Below are positions 1 to 5,112 of a stretch of 5,112 nt of DNA, piece after piece (the stretch's first letter is position 1; each line of letters begins with the position of its first letter). The notes beneath the pieces were generated by a model that saw only the letters and a program-made list of their open reading frames with translations, was not told where the DNA came from and did no database searches. Source of the DNA: Tissierellia bacterium (GTDB lineage Bacteria; Bacillota; Clostridia; Tissierellales; Sedimentibacteraceae); assembly GCA_028700795.1 (NCBI GenBank), contig JAQVRY010000100.1:1-5112 (forward strand), in the 5' to 3' direction. The position numbers and the translations under genes were made by a program.

Positions 1-14
1 GTTATTTTGTCCAT
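1..14 (-). other. Possible start of a downstream gene (runs off left edge)
   Basis: On the minus strand the hsdR stop reads TAATG, so an ATG at 14-12 overlaps the stop by one base. It is followed by codons for Asp, Lys and Ile before the window ends. Stop/start overlaps of this kind often join genes of one operon. There is no clear ribosome binding site: only a weak GAG about nine bases upstream. With four whole codons visible, no product can be suggested, and the ATG may be chance. Confidence 0.25.
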
Positions 15-3000
15 TAATATTCACTCTGCTTCTTTACGATTTCAAATATTTCTTTTAACTTTTCTTCATCTTTAATGTATTTGCCTATGGTGTATTTTAC
101 CTTGCGTTCTTTAATTTTGTTTCCTCTAAATCCTTCAGGTTTTGAATTTCTAATATCTTCATCAATTGATATAACTAATTCCTCATTATGCTCTAAATTG
201 TCATAAAGGGCACGCTTGGCTCCTGTATTAATTCTCCTTGGATATTCATTTGAAGCTCCTGGGTTTTTTACCTTCTTTGTAAGTTCAATTATTTCTTTCA
301 AATACTTTTCATAGTTTTCAACTTTTTCTTTTCGCATCTTTATCAGATCATCTAACAGAACGGACATTTTTTCATAATATTTTGGATTTGTAGGTGTTTC
401 ATCAACTATTAACTTTCTTACATTATTTTCAATAGTTTCTGCTACCGCTTCCTTGTCTTTCTTTATGCCCTCAGGCAATATATTTATAGCATCTTCACCT
501 CTTGCTACAATTATATCTATAAGGGTTAAATCGTCAAATTCTGAAATCTTTTTACTGTCACTGGCAGAAATGTATGAATCAATAAGATGTCGCATATCAC
601 CTTCATATGCCTTAAGGTCAATATAATCTCCTGCTGCATGCATAACAATAGAACGGATATTATCATAGAATTTTGTAGCATCTTTAATTTCCTTAATTTC
701 TTTTGCTGTGTATCCTGCTTCCACCATTTCATCAGCTATACCTGCATATGCTCTTATAAAAGCAACAACCAGCTTATATAACTCGAGTCTCTTTTGTTCA
801 TTTTCCTTTATTGCATCCTTATCCAAAGTATCTTCTGCAACAAAATAATGTATATATGCTAATTCTCCTTTGGATGCATCAATGGGTTCGCAAAGTGCCT
901 TGAGGCTTTCATAAGCTAAATCCAATCTTTCTTTGGATAGCTTTAGTCTGTCTTTTAAAAGCCCATCAACATCATCTTTATCATAGTCTCCAAATGCTTC
1001 TGATGTGTAGTCTTTAACAGATTCCTCTAAACTCTTAAATAAATCCTTATAGTCAATAATGTATCCATAATCCTTGTCGTCTCCATCAAGGCGGTTAACA
1101 CGGCATATGGCTTGGAAAAGACCATGATCTTTCATGTTTTTGTCAATATATAAATAGGTGGCAGGTGGTGCATCAAACCCCGTTAAAAGCTTATCTACAA
1201 CTATTAAAAGCTTCATTTGAGCAGGTTCTTCAACAAACTGTTTTTTTACATCTTCTTCGAAGTTTTCTACCGACTTGCCGTTTAGCATTTTATTGTATAT
1301 ATCATATTTCTCAATATTTTCAGTTTCAATATCTTCACCGGTTGCTTCGCCTTTTATATCTTTAATATTTGGTATGTATGATGTAATGATGGCACACTTT
1401 TTAAAGCCTTTGGACTGGAAAATTTCATAGTACTTGCATGCTTCATAAATGCTTCCGGCAATTAACAATGCATTTCCACGACCATTTTGCAATCTGTCTT
1501 TTGTTGCCATATCAAGGATTATCTCGTTAGCTATTTTTTCAAGCCTTGATTTTGAGCTTAAAACCTTTTGCATAGTGCCCCATTTTTCTTTTAGCTTTGC
1601 TACTGCATATTCTGTTACTCCTTTTGTCTTTGCTTCAAACCATTTGTCTATATTTTCCTGAGAGGTTATGTTTTGGTCAACGTCTCTTGCTTCATACTGA
1701 AGGTCTACGATTACCTTATCGCTGACTGCTTCGTCAAATTTATATGTGTGTATATAGGAGCCGAAAACTTCAATACTTTTTTTCTTATCCGTCTTAAGAA
1801 GCGGCGTCCCTGTAAATCCCACAAACATAGCATTTGGAAGGATTAGCTTCATAGCATCATGAAGTATCCCTGATTGGGTCCTGTGGCATTCATCCACGAA
1901 TACATATATGTCGCCTTTAGCTTTGAAATCCTTAGGTAAGCTTTTTTTGATTTCCTCAATATACTGGTCATAGTCCGATTCAGTTAGTTCGCCTTCTTTA
2001 TGTCCAAATTTGTGAATGAGAGAACATAACATAAGCGGTGTTGTGGAATTTAGCTTTTCAATAAGGTCTTTGCCGCTTTTTGTTCTGTATATTTCTTCAT
2101 CTACACCTGTAAACACTTTTTCTATTTGAACATCAAGCTCTTCTCTGTCGGTTATAACAAGAATCCTTGAATCTGCTATATTTTCTCTTATCCATTTGGC
2201 AATCCAAACCATTATAAGGCTTTTTCCGCTTCCTTGTGTATGCCATATAATGCCGCCTTCACGTTTTTTAATCCTTGCTTCTGCTGCCTTTACTCCAAAA
2301 TATTGATTAGGTCTGCAGAGTTTTTTAGTTCCTCTATCGTATACAATGAAATCATGTATTATTTCAAGAAATCTTTCCTTATGACACAATCCAACAATCT
2401 GCTTGTCTAACAAATAATCCAAATCATTTGTCAGCAGTTCAACCTTTAAGCTTAGCTCATCTGCGGCTTTATTGTCTTCTTTCCAGGTGAGATAATATTT
2501 TTCTTTAGTTTCAATGGCTCCATATTTCATGCCTTCAGTGTCATTACCTGCCATGACAATTTGCATTGTATGGAAAAAAGGCTTGATAAAGTTGGATGAT
2601 TGGTTGTCTAAGTTTTGCCTGATACCCTCTGAAACAGATACTGTGCTGCGCTTAAGCTCTATAACACCAAGGGCAATGCCGTTAACATACAAAACAATGT
2701 CAGGTCTTTTGTTATGTTCACCTTTAATTGATACTTCCTCAGCAATATAGAAGTCGTTGTCATAGGGGTCTTCAAAGTTAATGAACATAACCGTCTGATT
2801 ATTATCACCTATGTTTTCCTTTACCCGTGCTCCATAGCGGATTAAAGAATAAACTTCTTTATTTACATAATATAGCTTATCAACCTGATTGTTTGCAGCA
2901 TTAATAAGCATTTCAATTGCTCGGTTTATGAGTTCTTTGCTGTATCCCTTTTTAATGAGGTATTTTCGTAAATACAGTTCTTCAATATTTGAATTCTTGT

Positions 3001-3103
3001 CTCTTGTCTTCCAGTTTCCCAAGTATGTGTAATCAAGCTTATCAGAAAACAGCTTGACTATCCTGTCTTGAGTTTTTCTTTCAACTTGACCTACACCGCT
3101 CAT
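14..3103 (-). CDS. hsdR: Type I restriction enzyme, restriction/translocation subunit HsdR (1029 aa)
   Basis: HsdR is the ATP-driven motor and nuclease of the type I complex. It pulls DNA through the bound HsdM/HsdS core and cuts far from unmethylated sites. Seen in the protein: an N-terminal PD-(D/E)XK nuclease signature with D135 and E149-L150-K151; a Walker A motif HTQGSGKS at 288-295; helicase motif Ia around ILVITDREELD (314-324); a DECH box at 404-407; motif III FTGTP at 430-434; motif V near LLTGFDAP at 639-646; and motif VI QAICRVNR at 664-671. A long, mostly helical charged C-terminal part follows and probably docks to the methyltransferase. The length is close to that of EcoR124I-like (type IC) HsdR, about 1000-1040 aa, and the DECH box also fits that group, but the subtype is an inference. 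The ATG at 3103 overlaps the hsdS stop as ATGA and has a GGGAGG site 11 bases upstream, which supports this start. No frameshift or missing catalytic residue was noticed. Confidence 0.97.
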   Translation of the reverse strand: MSGVGQVERKTQDRIVKLFSDKLDYTYLGNWKTRDKNSNIEELYLRKYLIKKGYSKELINRAIEMLINAANNQVDKLYYVNKEVYSLIRYGARVKENIGDNNQTVMFINFEDPYDNDFYIAEEVSIKGEHNKRPDIVLYVNGIALGVIELKRSTVSVSEGIRQNLDNQSSNFIKPFFHTMQIVMAGNDTEGMKYGAIETKEKYYLTWKEDNKAADELSLKVELLTNDLDYLLDKQIVGLCHKERFLEIIHDFIVYDRGTKKLCRPNQYFGVKAAEARIKKREGGIIWHTQGSGKSLIMVWIAKWIRENIADSRILVITDREELDVQIEKVFTGVDEEIYRTKSGKDLIEKLNSTTPLMLCSLIHKFGHKEGELTESDYDQYIEEIKKSLPKDFKAKGDIYVFVDECHRTQSGILHDAMKLILPNAMFVGFTGTPLLKTDKKKSIEVFGSYIHTYKFDEAVSDKVIVDLQYEARDVDQNITSQENIDKWFEAKTKGVTEYAVAKLKEKWGTMQKVLSSKSRLEKIANEIILDMATKDRLQNGRGNALLIAGSIYEACKYYEIFQSKGFKKCAIITSYIPNIKDIKGEATGEDIETENIEKYDIYNKMLNGKSVENFEEDVKKQFVEEPAQMKLLIVVDKLLTGFDAPPATYLYIDKNMKDHGLFQAICRVNRLDGDDKDYGYIIDYKDLFKSLEESVKDYTSEAFGDYDKDDVDGLLKDRLKLSKERLDLAYESLKALCEPIDASKGELAYIHYFVAEDTLDKDAIKENEQKRLELYKLVVAFIRAYAGIADEMVEAGYTAKEIKEIKDATKFYDNIRSIVMHAAGDYIDLKAYEGDMRHLIDSYISASDSKKISEFDDLTLIDIIVARGEDAINILPEGIKKDKEAVAETIENNVRKLIVDETPTNPKYYEKMSVLLDDLIKMRKEKVENYEKYLKEIIELTKKVKNPGASNEYPRRINTGAKRALYDNLEHNEELVISIDEDIRNSKPEGFRGNKIKERKVKYTIGKYIKDEEKLKEIFEIVKKQSEY

Positions 3104-4299
3104 ACTAATCTAATCCTCCCTGTTAATAGTTCCTGCATCATGCCTTGCTTTATTTTTTTATATTTTTCTAATTTTTGTTGTAATGATTCAATTTCGGAAT
3201 CTATATCAGTTAATATTTTTGAAATTTCGTGCTGTTCTTCTATTGAAGGCACATGGAAAGAAAATTCCTTCAGAAACTTAAAATGCCTATTATATCCTGT
3301 GTTTGGAATTTCTTTAGTTAACAATTGATAGTAAAAGTATTTAGCATTATATTCATTCTTAACTTTAAGCAATTGAGTTCCATCTGCTCCAACGATAAAA
3401 TCAAAATTTATATATTTAAAAATCCTTGTATGATCTCCAAATACAATAACATTCTTATTATTATTTTCAAAAACTTTATCTGAATTATCACTATATCCGA
3501 TAATAAGTGTTTTTCCTTGATCGATAATCGGATATTTACCATAATCATTATAATCTAATGAATTTAATTGATATTTTTTATTTGGTATTTTTATGAAAAT
3601 ATTGTCAAATTTTTTAGTCTCCCACTCACCGCTAAATCCAGGTAATCTTTTTTTGCCTGTCAGCAGTTGTTGCATTGTTCCTTGCTTGATTTTTTTCTTT
3701 TTATCAATTAGTTTTTGAAGAGATTGAATTAAATTGTCTGTGTTTGTTAAGGTTTCAGCTATAACCTTTTGAACTAGCAAATTAGGCACTGGAAAACTGA
3801 AATGTATAAAATCCTTTTGATATAAATGTGATATTGTAGAACCAGCGGATAGTTTATTTAAGAAATCAGTAAATATGCTGGACATTAATACATGATAAAA
3901 ATACTCAGGATTATAAGCATTATCAATAGGTCGAATAACAAATACACCACTGTTTAATGTAGCCTCTTTTAAAATTTTATCTATATACGCAACCTTACCA
4001 ATAGTTCCGTCTTTGGTTACTAAAACATCACCCAATTTTATTTGAATATTTTTATCTTGATTATATCTTTGCTTACTTACATAGTGGCAATTATTCCAAT
4101 CAATTCTTCCGTTATTAAAATCTGTACCTGTTATAAGAAAATAATCCCCGGTATCTAAATATTCAGCTGTAGTAAGTCCTTGCCATCCAATTCTTGCTTT
4201 TAAAGAAGAATTTTCAAATAGTCTATTAACATTCCAATCCTCTGGTAAGATTCCAATTATAGTTTTCTTATAACCATCCTTTACTTTTTCTTTTACCAT
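3100..4299 (-). CDS. hsdS: Type I restriction-modification specificity subunit HsdS (399 aa)
   Basis: HsdS is the DNA-reading subunit. Each of its two target-recognition domains (TRDs) reads one half of a split recognition site, and helical spacers set the distance between the halves. Seen: TRD1 begins near LPEDW (residues 18-22) and runs to about 165, with conserved-looking blocks GWQGLTTAEYLDTGDY (38-53) and GDVLVTKDGTIGKVA (90-104). The central helical conserved region follows at about 170-215. TRD2 runs from about 219 (LPGFSGEW) to 348, with VFGDHTR (286-292) and GADGTQLLK (304-312). The C-terminal helical conserved region spans about 350-399. The two helical regions end in near-copies of one motif: KKIKQGTMQQLLTGKKRL at 202-219 and KKIKQGMMQELLTGRIRL at 381-398. 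This is the internal repeat typical of the family. The length of about 400 aa is normal and both half-units are complete. The start overlaps the hsdM stop by 7 bp and the stop overlaps the hsdR start. The target sequence cannot be predicted from the protein alone. Confidence 0.96.
   Translation of the reverse strand: MVKEKVKDGYKKTIIGILPEDWNVNRLFENSSLKARIGWQGLTTAEYLDTGDYFLITGTDFNNGRIDWNNCHYVSKQRYNQDKNIQIKLGDVLVTKDGTIGKVAYIDKILKEATLNSGVFVIRPIDNAYNPEYFYHVLMSSIFTDFLNKLSAGSTISHLYQKDFIHFSFPVPNLLVQKVIAETLTNTDNLIQSLQKLIDKKKKIKQGTMQQLLTGKKRLPGFSGEWETKKFDNIFIKIPNKKYQLNSLDYNDYGKYPIIDQGKTLIIGYSDNSDKVFENNNKNVIVFGDHTRIFKYINFDFIVGADGTQLLKVKNEYNAKYFYYQLLTKEIPNTGYNRHFKFLKEFSFHVPSIEEQHEISKILTDIDSEIESLQQKLEKYKKIKQGMMQELLTGRIRLV
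3106..3156 (-). repeat. hsdS internal repeat, C-terminal copy
   Basis: This segment encodes KKIKQGMMQELLTGRIRL at the end of HsdS. It matches 3643-3693 in the same orientation at roughly 37 of 51 bases, counted by hand, and both copies contain a run of seven A in the coding strand at the same end. In HsdS the repeat forms the paired helices that dimerise the two half-units and contact HsdM. It is part of the protein fold and not a mobile repeat. Confidence 0.8.
3115..3120 (-). promoter_or_regulatory. Ribosome binding site of hsdR
   Basis: On the minus strand GGGAGG lies 11 bases before the ATG at 3103, inside the last codons of hsdS. It is a near-perfect Shine-Dalgarno match, though the spacing is slightly long. 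Together with the ATGA overlap it fixes the hsdR start and suggests that ribosomes finishing hsdS re-initiate on hsdR. Confidence 0.75.
3643..3693 (-). repeat. hsdS internal repeat, central copy
   Basis: This segment encodes KKIKQGTMQQLLTGKKRL at the junction between the central spacer and TRD2. It is the partner of the copy at 3106-3156. Such paired repeats in hsdS can serve as short homology for exchange or loss of the TRD between them. The match here is imperfect, so frequent recombination between the two copies is not implied. Confidence 0.8.
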
Positions 4300-5112
4300 G
4301 TGAATCCCATCCTTTTCAAATGTTCTTCAACTTTGCTTGAATAACTTTCAACTTCTTCTTCAATTTCAGCTAAGGTTTCGTCATATCTTTCAGCAAGCTC
4401 TTTTATCCTTGATGTCAACCGATGTGATATTTTATCAAGCTCACTGTTAACTTCACCTACAATAGCAGGAATCCATTTGTGGTTAACTACAAGGTCTTTT
4501 ACTTCTGTTGTTGTTAAGGATTCATATTTTTCATCAACTAGTTTTTCTAAAGCCTTAACTGCTTCCTTTATCTTTTTATTTGCAGCTGTTTCCTTGTCAA
4601 TAATGTCAATATATTCATTAAGGGTATTGAATTCATCTTGAAAATCTGAATTATCTTTTATTTCTTTTAATCGGTTTTTAATGCTGTTTTTATTAATATT
4701 GCCTCTGTCATTTTTATAGTCTTCAAGAACACCTTCGTCACCGCTGTTTTCCTCTTCAAATTCTTCCTTATGACTTGTTAGTTCATCTCTTTCTGCTTCA
4801 AGAGATTCGATTTCTTCTTTTTCCTTTAAGAAATATTTATTAACTACAATTTCTTCAGGCAATAAGTCTCTATCACCAATCCATCCGTTTTCTATAACAA
4901 TATATACATCATCTTTCATGGTTTCAAGCCAATAGGTCATAAGGTACTGATACATGTCATATTTATCAACAAGAATTTTCCCATCAAACGATTTTAAAAT
5001 ATCTTCTGACATTTCATGGATTAATAATTTTGAGTCGGTACTGCAATTAATACCTTCTAACCTGTTTCTGTGTCTTTCAACCCAATCATTAATAATTGAA
5101 TTTACATTTGAT
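4293..5112 (-). CDS. hsdM: Type I DNA adenine methyltransferase subunit HsdM, C-terminal part (5' end beyond window)
   Basis: HsdM transfers a methyl group from S-adenosylmethionine to adenine N6 in the site chosen by HsdS, and is also needed for restriction. Only the last 272 residues are visible. An ATG at 5012 could be mistaken for the start, but the frame continues upstream of it without a stop to base 5111. The extra 33 codons include INDWVERHRNRLEGINC, which reads as ordinary HsdM sequence, so the gene is cut by the window edge. Seen (numbered from the methionine at 5012): the HsdM hallmark LVDKYDMYQYLMTYWLETM (14-32); GWIGDRDLLPEE (43-54); a highly acidic, probably coiled-coil stretch at about 60-95; EVKDLVVNHKWIPAI (170-184); and the tail VEEHLKRMGFTW (228-239). 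These fit the long-tailed HsdM branch common in Firmicutes. The AdoMet-binding motif and the NPPF-type catalytic motif lie upstream and cannot be checked. The gene ends in TAA at 4293-4295, overlapping hsdS. Confidence 0.93.
   Translation of the reverse strand, partial: SNVNSIINDWVERHRNRLEGINCSTDSKLLIHEMSEDILKSFDGKILVDKYDMYQYLMTYWLETMKDDVYIVIENGWIGDRDLLPEEIVVNKYFLKEKEEIESLEAERDELTSHKEEFEEENSGDEGVLEDYKNDRGNINKNSIKNRLKEIKDNSDFQDEFNTLNEYIDIIDKETAANKKIKEAVKALEKLVDEKYESLTTTEVKDLVVNHKWIPAIVGEVNSELDKISHRLTSRIKELAERYDETLAEIEEEVESYSSKVEEHLKRMGFTW
4311..4316 (-). promoter_or_regulatory. Probable ribosome binding site of hsdS
   Basis: AAAAGG on the minus strand lies 11 bases before the ATG at 4299, within the last codons of hsdM. 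The match is weaker than the GGGAGG ahead of hsdR. The 7 bp overlap with the hsdM end suggests that hsdS translation depends on translation of hsdM. Confidence 0.45.

Noticed and set aside
1..60. A terminator after hsdR.
   Set aside because: Only 13 bases follow the stop codon, with no hairpin and T-run visible. Nothing can be said about what lies beyond the left edge.
526..3328. Short open frames of 64-86 codons within the hsdR region, most on the plus strand.
   Set aside because: They lie on or across the well-supported hsdR and hsdS frames, have no ribosome binding site or recognisable motif, and look like chance frames opposite a real gene.
3153..3696. Runs of seven T on the plus strand (A7 in the hsdS coding strand) at 3153-3159, 3648-3654 and 3690-3696, considered as phase-variation tracts.
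   Set aside because: Seven-base A/T runs are common in DNA this AT-rich. Similar runs occur in hsdR (1241-1247, 1777-1783, 1942-1948). They encode conserved lysine residues and are short for known slippage switches.
4293..5012. A stand-alone 239-residue protein starting at the ATG at 5012.
   Set aside because: The frame continues upstream without a stop, and the upstream residues read as HsdM. The ATG is internal.
1..5112. A CRISPR array, insertion sequence, tRNA or new defence system hidden in the locus.
   Set aside because: Coding sequence of the three hsd genes fills the window almost completely. I saw no regularly spaced repeats, no terminal inverted repeats and no tRNA-like sequence.

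Overview
The window carries most of one type I restriction-modification locus, read entirely on the minus strand in the order hsdM (3' part only), hsdS, hsdR. The DNA is AT-rich, about 35-45% G+C in hand-counted lines of hsdR and near 22% in one part of hsdS. hsdR has a strong GGGAGG ribosome binding site. Together these suggest a low-GC Firmicute, most likely a clostridial relative. This is an inference from composition and protein style; no taxonomic marker is present.

Layout from the right edge, in transcription order: 5112-4293 is the C-terminal third or so of the HsdM adenine methyltransferase. Its reading frame stays open through the right edge, so the catalytic part lies outside the window. 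It overlaps hsdS (4299-3100) by 7 bp. hsdS encodes a standard two-target-domain specificity subunit. hsdS in turn overlaps hsdR (3103-14) through an ATGA stop/start junction. hsdR encodes a full-length restriction and translocation subunit with intact nuclease and helicase motifs. The last 13 bases after hsdR hold only a possible start codon for another gene. There is no stretch of 300 bases without a gene, no RNA gene, and no terminator or promoter that can be supported. The promoter presumably lies upstream of hsdM.

How the genes work together: HsdS reads a two-part asymmetric DNA site. With HsdM it forms the modification enzyme, which methylates adenines in that site. When HsdR joins, unmethylated sites trigger ATP-driven DNA translocation and distant cleavage. 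The overlapping genes fit translationally coupled synthesis of one complex. All visible parts look functional. I see no new system here: the window is an ordinary type I locus. Its most variable and perhaps most recently exchanged segment is the second target-recognition domain of hsdS.
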